This document shows, in pieces, positions 52,219-60,747 of a stretch of DNA of 64,000 nt. The position numbers and the translations under genes are program-made. How positions within the stretch are numbered: the first letter of the stretch is position 1; each line of letters starts with the position of its first letter. The notes below the pieces were generated by a model. That model was given only the letters and a program-made list of their open reading frames with translations. It had not been told where the DNA came from and did no database searches. Origin of the DNA: JBBDYG01 sp040901765 (GTDB lineage Bacteria; Planctomycetota; Planctomycetia; Pirellulales; Lacipirellulaceae); NCBI GenBank assembly GCA_040901765.1, contig JBBDYG010000063.1:67237-131236 (forward strand), in the 5' to 3' direction.

Positions 52219-55200
52219 ATGTCTATTCGCCACGACTGCGTTGCATGCGTTCGGTTTCACGGCGCAATCTGGAATACAACTCTGATTGCCGCGGCGTGCG
52301 GCGCCCTCGTGGCCGCTACGCTTACCAATCCGGGCGGAGTTCTCGCCGCGAACCGTACTTGGATTGGAGGCAACGCCGCCTGGGACACCAGCTCCGCAAA
52401 ATGGAATCCGGCCGACGAGCCGGATGCCGATGACACGGCGATTTTCAACACCGCCAACACGGTCACGATGACGATTGACAACGAAGTGTTAGGCCTGACG
52501 ATGTCGGGCGGGACCAACCTGGCGACCGCCCAGCAGCAGCTTACCGTAATCGGACCGGTGTCTCTTACGGGAAGCGGCACCGTCCTGCAGCTCCATACGA
52601 ACAATTTGCTCAGCCCATTCCCGCCGTTGCCGGTGCTCGATGCGGGCGACATCACCATCGGGAATGGCGCCACGCTGCGCATGGCGAATAACGTTGCGGC
52701 GCTCAACTCGGGCGGCGATCAAGTGACCATCGCGCAGGGGGGAACTCTATTCGGCAACGGTTATCTCGCCCTCTTTTACATTCCAACGGTCGCGGGCATC
52801 GGTCTCGACAACAATGGTACGATCACTGCCGGCAGCTTCGGCAACGCGTTCGTTACCGCCGAGACTCTGAGCATCGGTTCTGTCGGCATCACGACGGTGG
52901 ACCTGGATGGCAGTGCCGAAACGGGCATGATCAACGTCCTCCGAGAGCAGACATTCATCAATCTTTCCGTTCCACACGACAGTTTCGATGGGATAGTAAA
53001 TCTCAAGCAAAACTCGACGTTCGATCACAGGCAGGATTGGGTCTTAGCTAGCGGCACGATCACGATCGACAACGGCTTCGAGCCCGAGCTTCCGCCGTTT
53101 ATTCCCGCCGTAGCGGCGGGCGTCGCATATCTCAAGGGCAACACAATTACCATGTCGAGTTCCGGCTCACTGATCGAAGTCGTCGATTCCGATGGCACAT
53201 TGGTTTTCGATGCGCCCCTAATTGCCAACGACGGCGTTATCAACAATCGCGGCCTGATCGTGTTCAATGATACCGCCACGATCGGCTCAAGTGTCGACAT
53301 GCTCACCAGTTCCGACACCGATTACGAATTCAACGCCGTCGTCACGGTCAGCGACACCAACTGGGACTGGGACAACAACGGCGGCACGAACAACGACATC
53401 ACCATCAACGTCGGCGGACAGCTCACGGCGAATATCACGGCCGCCGCCGCGAGCGTCTTCAGCGGCGATCTGCACATCGTCGGCGGCATACTCAACGTGC
53501 AGGGCGACAACAACGACTGGCACCAGACCGGCGGCCTCATCTCGTTTGAAGGCCCTGCCCTCGGCCTATTGAGCGGCGACCGCTTCGTGCAGACAGGCGG
53601 GGCCTTTCGGGCACTTGCCGGATCCAATGGCGATGTGAATGCCGCGACGCTCTGGGACAGCGGCAATCTGTTCATTGAGGGTGAGCTTGAGCTGATCGGG
53701 GCGGTCGAATGGGCCGGGTCCAATGTCACTGGCAGCGGGATCCTGGAACAAGAAGGCAATGCCACCGTGACGGCCAACACTACGATCGCGGTCGATGTCT
53801 ATGATTGGGACCAATCAAGCACCACAATCAATTCGGGCGTGACGTTCACGGTCGATGTGGACAACGTCGACCGGAGCGACGATACGTTCAACTCCAATAC
53901 CATTAACGTCAACGGTGGCACGCTTGACGTCACCGTCGCCGACGGCTCGTGGTCGCTCGGCAGTGGCGGCGTGATCAATCTTACGGGCGCGGCGAAGATC
54001 GCCAGCGGATCGAGCTTGGTGGTGGCCAATGGTGGAGTGATCAACGCGTTCGGCTCATCCGCCACGATCGATACGCCCGTCACCGTGCAGACGGGCGGCG
54101 TGATCGAGATCGAAGACGCCGCCGGGTACCTCGCCATCACTGCGCCCACGACGCTTGCCGGCGGAGACATTAATCAAATCGCCGGCGGCGCCAACCTGAC
54201 GCACGATGGTTTAATCGTCACTGGCGACTCCGCGATCAATGTCTCGACCTTCGTCTGGGATAGCGGCGTGACGGTCGTGGAAAGCGGAGGAAAACTCTTG
54301 GTCAACGTCAACAGCTTCACACCGGGCGCCGACACGCATCACGGCATTGTGACCATGAACTCCGGCGACATCGATGTGCAGGTCGCCGATGGCCGCTGGA
54401 CGATGGATGGAACGCTGAACATCGATAGCACGCCCGGTGACACGGCCGTGCTTTCGGGAGATGCGATCGACATCGGCGACGGTAGCGGCACGCTCGACGC
54501 GCGTCTCAATGTGACCGGAATGGGCACGTCGATCATTTCCGCGCCGATCACCTTCCACAGCGATGCCGATGTGAACATTGCCGCCGGCGCGACCCTGCAA
54601 ACGGGATCGCTGCTCTTTGCCGAGGACAGCATCGGGTCCGAGTATTCTGGCAGTGGCACCTGGATCATGGCCGGCAACAATACGTTCGACGCAACTCTCG
54701 CATCGGCGGACGAGAAGATCACCATCAACATGGTGGGCGGCACGGTTGATCTCGACAACTCGAGCATGGCCGTTATGTTTGCAAATGATACGAGCATCCT
54801 TTCACCGGTGACCATCAACGCCGCGACATTGGCCAGTTATGGCTCGACAAAAGGGCTTAACGGCTCAAGCGTCAGTGAAATGACAATTGAAAGCAATCTG
54901 GGCGGACTGGTGGGATCGCTGACCGTGAATCTCGACGATCCAACGGATGAATGGACGCTTCGCTCCGATGGCGTCATCAACCTGATTGGAAACAGCGGTG
55001 TCCCGGCAAATCACAATTTGATACGCGGTGCTGACATAAATCTCGACGGCACCGTGAATGTGACAAGCCAAGTGATGCTCTCCGCTCGCATAGATATTGG
55101 TGGGACAGTAAACATCACTAACTTTGCGAGCGAACTTCGCTTGCAAGGCGGATCGCTCGCGGATCCCAACACGTTAACTGGGGGAACGATTATCGGCGCT

Positions 55201-56673
55201 GGCGATTTGCGATTGAACGCCGGAGTCGCACTCGTCGGCCACGGCACGATCAACACATCCGTTGCGATGCTGTCCAACTCGCAGCTTATCGCACAAAACG
55301 GCACGCTCACGGTCAATGGGACCATCGACGCCAGCTCGCAGTCTCCTGTTCACACGATTGGCGTCGACCAAGCCGGCTCGCAGCTTTTCATTCCCCGTAC
55401 CTGGCATACGAACATCGCCCAGAATGTAACGCTCAACGGGGGTGAAATCCGTGGCGCGACGATCATCAACGATGGCGTGAACGGCATCCGCGGGCACGGC
55501 TCAATCTTTGCCCCCGTCGCCAACGAGACTCGCATCGACGCCGATGGCGGCACGCTGATCGTCGAAAACGCGTTCAACGACATCGAGTGGGACGGTTTCA
55601 TAGACGCCGGCGCGCTTCACGCTGATACGGGAAGCCTGGAGATTCGCGACGACGCTGCCTACCCCTTTCACGCAATTGCCAGCGTCGGCGCCGGGCAGGA
55701 ACTGTTTGCCAACGGGTTTAGCCTCGATTTTCAGCCAAGCTCGACGTTGAACTTGGCCGCCGGCACGTATCGCGCCACGGCAGATACGCACCTTCGAGGT
55801 GCTTTAAACGTGGCCGCTGCGGGCGATTCGACTTTTGAGGGCGCGGGACAACTGGTCTTCGCCAGCACCAGCCAGAACGCCCTGGCCGACGATCTGAAGC
55901 TCGAAAACCCGCTGACGCGAATCGAGTCCGGCGCGGAATTCTCTGGGAGCGGCGGCTTGGTGAACTCCGCGGGCAACACGCTCCAACTGCTTGACGGCGC
56001 GGACGTTGACGTGCTGATCGAAAACCGCGGCACGCTCCGGCTAGGTTCCTCGCCCGGACAAACGCAGGGATTCGAGTATAACCAAACAGCGTCTGGATCT
56101 TGGGAGGTTGAGCTCGCCAGCACCGCCGCCGATCAGTACGACCGCATGACCCTTACTGGCATTGCCACTCTCGATGGCGTGCTGGCACTCTCACTGCTCG
56201 ACGGCTTCCAGCCGATGGTAAACGACACCTTTATCATCCTCGCCGCCGCGGCGATCCATGGTGAGTTCAGCACGATCGACGACACCGCGGCGACGCTGGG
56301 GTCCAATCTGCAGTGGGAAGTACACTACAACCAGACGAACGTTCAGCTCGTGGTGAGCCGAGCGGGATTGCCGGGCGACTACAACGGCAACGGCATCGTG
56401 GACGCCGCCGACTACACGGTGTGGCGCGACGGCCTCGGCGGAGAGTTCACGCCGGCCGACTATGGCGTGTGGAAGCAGAACTTCGGCGCCACGGGAGCCA
56501 CTGGCTCTGCCAGTGCCGATGCGGTGCCCGAGCCGGCGACGCTGCCGCTCATCGTTTTCGCTGCAGCGGTGGGGATGATCCTGGGCCAGAAGACTCGACG
56601 GGTTGTTGCCCGCGGGGTGGGATCAAAGTTTATCCCGCCGGGAGTGAACCGGCCGGCAGGAAGGCGTGTCTAA
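52219..56673 (+). CDS. Giant autotransporter-like repeat protein with dockerin-like stretch and PEP-CTERM-like C-terminus
   Basis: This 1484-residue secreted protein starts with a signal-like segment (TTLIAAACGALVAATL). The bulk consists of parallel beta-helix-type repeats rich in Gly, Asn, Thr and Asp (TITIDNG, INVNGGTLDVTV, GGVINLTG). A dockerin-like EF-hand stretch appears near residue 1386 (GDYNGNGIVDAADYTVW). A PEP-CTERM-like motif VPEPAT lies at residue 1436, followed by a membrane segment (LIVFAAAVGMILG) and basic residues. Unusually, about 25 residues follow the RR after the membrane segment. PEP-CTERM proteins are normally cut by an exosortase; none is in the window. Adhesin or surface-layer role is inferred. 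Confidence 0.87.
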   Translation: MSIRHDCVACVRFHGAIWNTTLIAAACGALVAATLTNPGGVLAANRTWIGGNAAWDTSSAKWNPADEPDADDTAIFNTANTVTMTIDNEVLGLTMSGGTNLATAQQQLTVIGPVSLTGSGTVLQLHTNNLLSPFPPLPVLDAGDITIGNGATLRMANNVAALNSGGDQVTIAQGGTLFGNGYLALFYIPTVAGIGLDNNGTITAGSFGNAFVTAETLSIGSVGITTVDLDGSAETGMINVLREQTFINLSVPHDSFDGIVNLKQNSTFDHRQDWVLASGTITIDNGFEPELPPFIPAVAAGVAYLKGNTITMSSSGSLIEVVDSDGTLVFDAPLIANDGVINNRGLIVFNDTATIGSSVDMLTSSDTDYEFNAVVTVSDTNWDWDNNGGTNNDITINVGGQLTANITAAAASVFSGDLHIVGGILNVQGDNNDWHQTGGLISFEGPALGLLSGDRFVQTGGAFRALAGSNGDVNAATLWDSGNLFIEGELELIGAVEWAGSNVTGSGILEQEGNATVTANTTIAVDVYDWDQSSTTINSGVTFTVDVDNVDRSDDTFNSNTINVNGGTLDVTVADGSWSLGSGGVINLTGAAKIASGSSLVVANGGVINAFGSSATIDTPVTVQTGGVIEIEDAAGYLAITAPTTLAGGDINQIAGGANLTHDGLIVTGDSAINVSTFVWDSGVTVVESGGKLLVNVNSFTPGADTHHGIVTMNSGDIDVQVADGRWTMDGTLNIDSTPGDTAVLSGDAIDIGDGSGTLDARLNVTGMGTSIISAPITFHSDADVNIAAGATLQTGSLLFAEDSIGSEYSGSGTWIMAGNNTFDATLASADEKITINMVGGTVDLDNSSMAVMFANDTSILSPVTINAATLASYGSTKGLNGSSVSEMTIESNLGGLVGSLTVNLDDPTDEWTLRSDGVINLIGNSGVPANHNLIRGADINLDGTVNVTSQVMLSARIDIGGTVNITNFASELRLQGGSLADPNTLTGGTIIGAGDLRLNAGVALVGHGTINTSVAMLSNSQLIAQNGTLTVNGTIDASSQSPVHTIGVDQAGSQLFIPRTWHTNIAQNVTLNGGEIRGATIINDGVNGIRGHGSIFAPVANETRIDADGGTLIVENAFNDIEWDGFIDAGALHADTGSLEIRDDAAYPFHAIASVGAGQELFANGFSLDFQPSSTLNLAAGTYRATADTHLRGALNVAAAGDSTFEGAGQLVFASTSQNALADDLKLENPLTRIESGAEFSGSGGLVNSAGNTLQLLDGADVDVLIENRGTLRLGSSPGQTQGFEYNQTASGSWEVELASTAADQYDRMTLTGIATLDGVLALSLLDGFQPMVNDTFIILAAAAIHGEFSTIDDTAATLGSNLQWEVHYNQTNVQLVVSRAGLPGDYNGNGIVDAADYTVWRDGLGGEFTPADYGVWKQNFGATGATGSASADAVPEPATLPLIVFAAAVGMILGQKTRRVVARGVGSKFIPPGVNRPAGRRV

Positions 56674-56915
56674 TCCGCACCGTCAATTTTATGCGGCAGC
56701 CGACCAATGAGTCGCCGCTGACGGAGCGAGGACCTGATGTGCTGGATTGAAATACCTAATGTTGCGGTCTGCGAGGAAGTACGAGCGCGGCTCGATGTGG
56801 ATCCGAAGGCGATCGTATTTACCGAGGTTGAACCCAGAGCGGCTCGAAAGTGGCGCGCGGTCTGCTTCGCCTTTAGTGTGGGCGTCGCGACGGGGTGGCT
56901 TTGGCGGTTCTCGGT

Positions 56916-57137
56916 CTAACCCGTCTGCCGTCGAGGCGTTTTTGCCCGCTGAAGCGTGGCGATGTGGTGACAGTCAATCACCTCGAACGCGCCTCCTTCG
57001 TAAACACAAATCAGATTTCCCGCAGGGGGAGCCATCAACTCGTCGGCCGAACCGACTTTGATATCCTTGCCGTCAATTCGCAACGTAACGGGCCATTGCG
57101 TGGTCGCCAACTGCCGGCGTAGTTCATCGATTGTCAT
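56916..57137 (-). CDS. Small hypothetical protein
   Basis: This 73-residue protein begins MTIDELRRQLATTQWPVTLRIDGKDIKVGSADELM, a form like small planctomycete proteins of unknown function. AGGTGG lies five bases before the ATG, supporting translation. The region from 56674 to here otherwise contains no convincing gene. Function unknown. Confidence 0.6.
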   Translation of the reverse strand: MTIDELRRQLATTQWPVTLRIDGKDIKVGSADELMAPPAGNLICVYEGGAFEVIDCHHIATLQRAKTPRRQTG

Positions 57138-57247
57138 TGGCCACCTGAGTCTTCAAGGTAATTCACGCCCGTGGGATGAAGGGGCAGCGGTGCTTACATA
57201 TATTGTAGTGTGCGGTCAGAGCCAGGTAAATAAGTTTGGCGGCGGAC

Positions 57248-58501
57248 CTATTCCTTCACGTCGAAGCAGAACAACAGTTCTTGATCGCGCAGATAGAGCT
57301 TGCCGTTGACGATGACGGGGTGCGTCCAGACCTTTCCGCGCGGGGCGCGTTGCTCGGTCTGCGGGGCAAGAGTGAACCGGCCGACTTCCTTCCAGCCTTC
57401 GGGCGAAGCCTCGACTAGCGCCACGTCGCCGGTGTCTTCGCCGAGGCAGTAGAGCCGGCCGTCGGCGTATGCGATGGCGCCTTTTTCCAGGGCTTCGCGC
57501 TCGCGCCATACTTGTTCGCCGGTGCGGAAGTCCTGGCAGACCCAGCCGACGCCGTCGGAGTGACCATACACGTGGTCGCCGACCTTCACCACGCCGCCGT
57601 GATGGTTCTTCATTACTTTGGTCTGGCTATCGTCGTAAAGTGGTTTCACGGTGTTGTCGGCGGCAATCTCAACAAGCTGGCAACCAGCGCCATATCCCGA
57701 GGTGGTGTAAATGAAGTTGCCAACGACAATCGGAGTCGGGATAACAGCGGTACTACCTGGCCAGGGAAATTCCCATAGCAGTCGCCCGTCGGTCGGCGAC
57801 AGACCGATCAAGCGTTGCGCCATTAACTGCACGTACTGCGGCTTACCATGGAACGACGACTTGATGATCGACGAATAATGAGCAGGGTCGCTGACGTCGG
57901 TCGATTGCCAGCGAACCTGGCCGCTTAGCTTATCTAGCGCCGCCACCGCGCCTTTGTCGCCGCCGGGGGTGACGAGGACCACGTCGCCATCGACGAGCGG
58001 CGATTCGCAAAAACCCCAGTTGGGAATTTCACCACCTAAGTCCTGCATCGTGGTTCGCCAGCGCTCGCTGCCGGTCTGCGCATCGACGCACACCATCGAG
58101 CCCTGTGCGCCCAGCGCATAGATGCGATCGCCATCGACGGATGGCGTGCCGCGGGGGCCGTCGCCCCAGCCGTTCTCATACTGCTCGCCGATTTTAGCCG
58201 CCCACAGCTCGTCGCCCGTGTTGGCATCGAACGCGAGCAGCAGCTCGCTACCGTCGCGGGCACCCATGGTGTAGAGCTTGCCATCCACGATCGCCGGGCC
58301 GGAATAGCCCAGGCCACATTTGTCCGACATCCAGATTTTCTTCGGCCCGCCTTCGGGCCACGACTTCAAGAGTCCCGTCTCGTCGGTCAGGCCGTTGCGG
58401 TGCGGGCCAAGCCATTGGGGCCAATCGTGAGTTTCGGCGTGCGCGCTAAACGTAGATAAAGTCAGCACGGCGCAAAGAACGTATGCAGTTGCGGCCTTCA
58501 T
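57248..58501 (-). CDS. Exported PQQ-binding-like beta-propeller protein
   Basis: This 417-residue protein has a signal peptide (ATAYVLCAVLTLSTFSAHA) and several propeller blades of the PQQ/pyrrolo-quinoline type (LLAFDANTGDELWAAKIG, GSMVCVDAQTGSERWRTTM, AALDKLSGQVRWQST, GRLLWEFPWPG). Such proteins are abundant in planctomycetes and may be scaffolds like BamB or redox enzymes; the catalytic calcium-binding residues of true quinoproteins are not evident, so a scaffold role is more likely. Confidence 0.87.
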   Translation of the reverse strand: MKAATAYVLCAVLTLSTFSAHAETHDWPQWLGPHRNGLTDETGLLKSWPEGGPKKIWMSDKCGLGYSGPAIVDGKLYTMGARDGSELLLAFDANTGDELWAAKIGEQYENGWGDGPRGTPSVDGDRIYALGAQGSMVCVDAQTGSERWRTTMQDLGGEIPNWGFCESPLVDGDVVLVTPGGDKGAVAALDKLSGQVRWQSTDVSDPAHYSSIIKSSFHGKPQYVQLMAQRLIGLSPTDGRLLWEFPWPGSTAVIPTPIVVGNFIYTTSGYGAGCQLVEIAADNTVKPLYDDSQTKVMKNHHGGVVKVGDHVYGHSDGVGWVCQDFRTGEQVWREREALEKGAIAYADGRLYCLGEDTGDVALVEASPEGWKEVGRFTLAPQTEQRAPRGKVWTHPVIVNGKLYLRDQELLFCFDVKE

Positions 58502-58681
58502 AGGATTGCGGAGCCTAGAGTGGACGGTTGGGATAGAGTCGCCGAACAGAAAACCTGCCGGCGCGGCGAGACCATTGATGCTACCACACGCGCCCAGCAG
58601 GCGGCAACTATGCGTCTCAGCGGGCTGTCACGTTACATACATGCCGTAATGCATGTTCGAGCGGAATATCGTAAGGTTTGA

Positions 58682-58734
58682 CTGTCAATTGGCCGGACAC
58701 TACACTTTCGTTGTGACGTTGCGCGAATTGACAG
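58682..58734. promoter_or_regulatory. Inverted repeat CTGTCAATT / AATTGACAG upstream of a toxin-antitoxin module
   Basis: Perfect 9-base arms (58682-58690 and 58726-58734) are 35 bases apart, about 80 bases before the antitoxin ATG. The right arm contains TTGACA. The 314-base gap (58502-58815) holds no gene. A likely control region of the module, by analogy with autoregulated toxin-antitoxin operons. Confidence 0.4.
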
Positions 58735-58815
58735 ATTGCATACCGAGACACCAATACTATACTGCTCATTAATAATCAAATAGGTTGCAGGCTCGTTTGC
58801 AGGAGTCTTTAGGTC

Positions 58816-59070
58816 ATGGATACACCGCTGACGGCGATCGAATTAACGGGCACGATTGATGAACATCATCAGCTTCTGCTGGACGATGTGCTGCAAGTTT
58901 CCGGGCCTAAGCGTGTGCGTGTCATCCTGCTCTACACGCCCAGCGACGGGTGGGATGAGCAGGAGTGGCTGCAAGCCGCGGCTCGGAATCCCGCGTTCGC
59001 TGACCTCGCTGCGTCTGAAGAAGACATCTACTCGCCGTCGGATGGGAAGCCGTTCCATGACCAAGCATAA
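58816..59070 (+). CDS. Putative antitoxin of a MazF-like module
   Basis: This 84-residue protein starts with a beta-rich part (LTAIELTGTIDEHHQLLLDDVLQVSGPKRVRVILLY split by its turns) and an acidic C-terminus (ASEEDIYSPSDGKPFHDQA), the usual antitoxin arrangement. The MazF-like gene begins 14 bases before its stop. It gives no clear match to classical MazE, so the antitoxin role rests on size, order and overlap. Confidence 0.75.
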   Translation: MDTPLTAIELTGTIDEHHQLLLDDVLQVSGPKRVRVILLYTPSDGWDEQEWLQAAARNPAFADLAASEEDIYSPSDGKPFHDQA

Positions 59071-59407
59071 GCTCGTATTGGTCCCATTTCCGTTCGACGA
59101 TCTATCCAGCAGCAAAGTGCGGCCCGCGGTCTGTCTGACGGACCCGATTGGCCCTTATCGGCATGTCGTCTTGGCCTTCATCACGAGTCGCATCTCCGAA
59201 AATCCATTGCCTACTGATCTGGTACTCGATGCCAACGATCCCGATTTTTCCGCCACCGGCTTGCGAGCGTCGTCCACGCTCCAGTTGCATCGTTTGATGA
59301 CGGCTACGACGGCACTCGTGCGGCGCGAGCTTGGGCAATTGCCGCCAAGATTGCAACCCGATCTTGACGACCGCCTGCGAAAGCTATTTGGAATGGAAAA
59401 CCAATAG
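59057..59407 (+). CDS. PemK/MazF-type endoribonuclease toxin
   Basis: This 116-residue protein has the MazF signatures LVLVPFPFDDLSSSKVRPAVCLT (RPAV) and HVVLAFITSRISENPLPTDLVL. Members cut single-stranded RNA at short motifs. I start at the ATG at 59057; the upstream extension in this frame is just the shadow of the antitoxin gene. The 14-base overlap implies translational coupling. Confidence 0.9.
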   Translation: MTKHKLVLVPFPFDDLSSSKVRPAVCLTDPIGPYRHVVLAFITSRISENPLPTDLVLDANDPDFSATGLRASSTLQLHRLMTATTALVRRELGQLPPRLQPDLDDRLRKLFGMENQ

Positions 59408-59470
59408 GCGCGCGGGATGGACTATCGGTGGATTCCGGCACACCGTTCGCTTCCCTCGCTTGCCATCAGC

Positions 59471-59520
59471 CCAGGATTAGCATTGCCCACGGATTCTCAG
59501 AATGGGCAAGTGAATCCTGG
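59471..59520. repeat. Hairpin CCAGGATT / AATCCTGG between mazF-like and oxidoreductase genes
   Basis: Outer arms CCAGGATT and AATCCTGG plus inner GCCCA/TGGGC form a stem-loop of about 50 bases. No T-tract follows, so an intrinsic terminator is not supported. Confidence 0.65.
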
Positions 59521-59597
59521 CCGCTAAGCGACCAACTTGTGCGCGGGATGACCGCCTTAGCACGTGCGGCTGATCCTGTCATGCGAAGGGTTAAACC

Positions 59598-60722
59598 ATG
59601 GAAAACGCAACTCAAACAGCAGAGAAGAAAATTCGCTACGCCGTTGTGGGGCTAGGCCACATTGCCCAAGTCGCCGTGCTGCCCGCATTTAAGAATGCGG
59701 CCGCGAATTCGGAACTTACGGCGCTCGTATCCGACGACCCCACCAAGCTGAAAGAGCTGGGCAAGAAGTACAGAGTCAAGCAACTCTACTCGTATGACGA
59801 ATACGATCAATGCTTGAAGTCTGATACGGTCGATGCCGTTTTCATCGCGCTCCCCAACCATTTGCACCGCGAGTACACCGTGCGTGCCGCCGAGGCAGGC
59901 AGACACGTGCTGTGTGAAAAACCGCTCGCGATGACCGAAGAGGAGTGCCGGCTGATGATGGAGGCGTGCCGTGCCAACAGCGTGCAGTTGATGACGGCTT
60001 ACCGACTCCATTTCGACGAGGCGACGCTCAAGGCGATCGAGATCGTTCAGTCGGGTCAACTTGGCGACTTGAATCATTTCGATTCTTTCCATTGCATGGA
60101 CGTCAAGCCGGGGAACATTCGACTTCAGGACGAGACCGGCGGGGGCACGTTGCACGACATTGGGATTTATTGCATCAACGCTGCGAGGAGCCTGTTCCGC
60201 GACGAGCCGATCGAGATGTTCGCCATGTCGCTGAACGGCAACGATCCGAAATTTGCTGAAGTCGAGGAGGCCGTGAGCGCGATCTTGCGCTTCCCGCGCA
60301 ACCGAACGGCGGTGTTCACCTGTAGCTTCGGATCCGCGAAGGTATCGTCGTACCGCGTCGTGGGGACCGAAGGCGATTTACGCGTCGAGCCTGGCTACAG
60401 TTACACCGAGCGGCTGACGCATCATCTCACCATCGACAGAAAAACGAAAAAGCGATCGTTCGCCAAGCGCGATCAATTTGCCGCACAACTTTTGTATTTC
60501 TCCGATTGCGTTCGGAATGATCGCGAGCCGGAGCCTTCCGGACTGGAAGGCGCCGCCGACGTGCGGATTATCGAGGCCCTTTATCGGTCGGTCGCCGAGG
60601 GCAAACCGGTGAGCCTGGTACCGGTGCTCAAGCCGGAGCGGCCTTCGCCGGAACAAGAGATCTATCGTCCGCCCGTCAACGAGCCGGAACTAGTTCATGC
60701 CGAAAGCCCCGGTCAATCGTAA
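59598..60722 (+). CDS. Gfo/Idh/MocA family oxidoreductase
   Basis: This 374-residue NAD(P)-dependent enzyme has the fold start YAVVGLGHIAQVAVLPAFKNA, the catalytic EKPLAMTEEEC, the substrate-side MTAYRLHFDEATLKAI, and GGGTLHDIGIYCINAARSLF with a likely catalytic histidine. It is closer to the glucose-fructose oxidoreductase branch than the copy at 14535. treY follows after 25 bases, so co-expression is likely, although no shared pathway is established. Confidence 0.9.
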   Translation: MENATQTAEKKIRYAVVGLGHIAQVAVLPAFKNAAANSELTALVSDDPTKLKELGKKYRVKQLYSYDEYDQCLKSDTVDAVFIALPNHLHREYTVRAAEAGRHVLCEKPLAMTEEECRLMMEACRANSVQLMTAYRLHFDEATLKAIEIVQSGQLGDLNHFDSFHCMDVKPGNIRLQDETGGGTLHDIGIYCINAARSLFRDEPIEMFAMSLNGNDPKFAEVEEAVSAILRFPRNRTAVFTCSFGSAKVSSYRVVGTEGDLRVEPGYSYTERLTHHLTIDRKTKKRSFAKRDQFAAQLLYFSDCVRNDREPEPSGLEGAADVRIIEALYRSVAEGKPVSLVPVLKPERPSPEQEIYRPPVNEPELVHAESPGQS

Positions 60723-60747
60723 CGCGAAGGCGTGAAAGGCGGGGCCG

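Noticed and set aside
56737..56919. 60-codon open frame after the giant secreted-protein gene
   Set aside because: It lacks a ribosome site, and the residues look unlike a conserved protein except for a short hydrophobic end; not enough to call a gene.
58728..58763. Promoter TTGACA...TATACT upstream of the MazF-like module
   Set aside because: The boxes are 24 bases apart, too far for a sigma-70 promoter; I keep only the inverted repeat.
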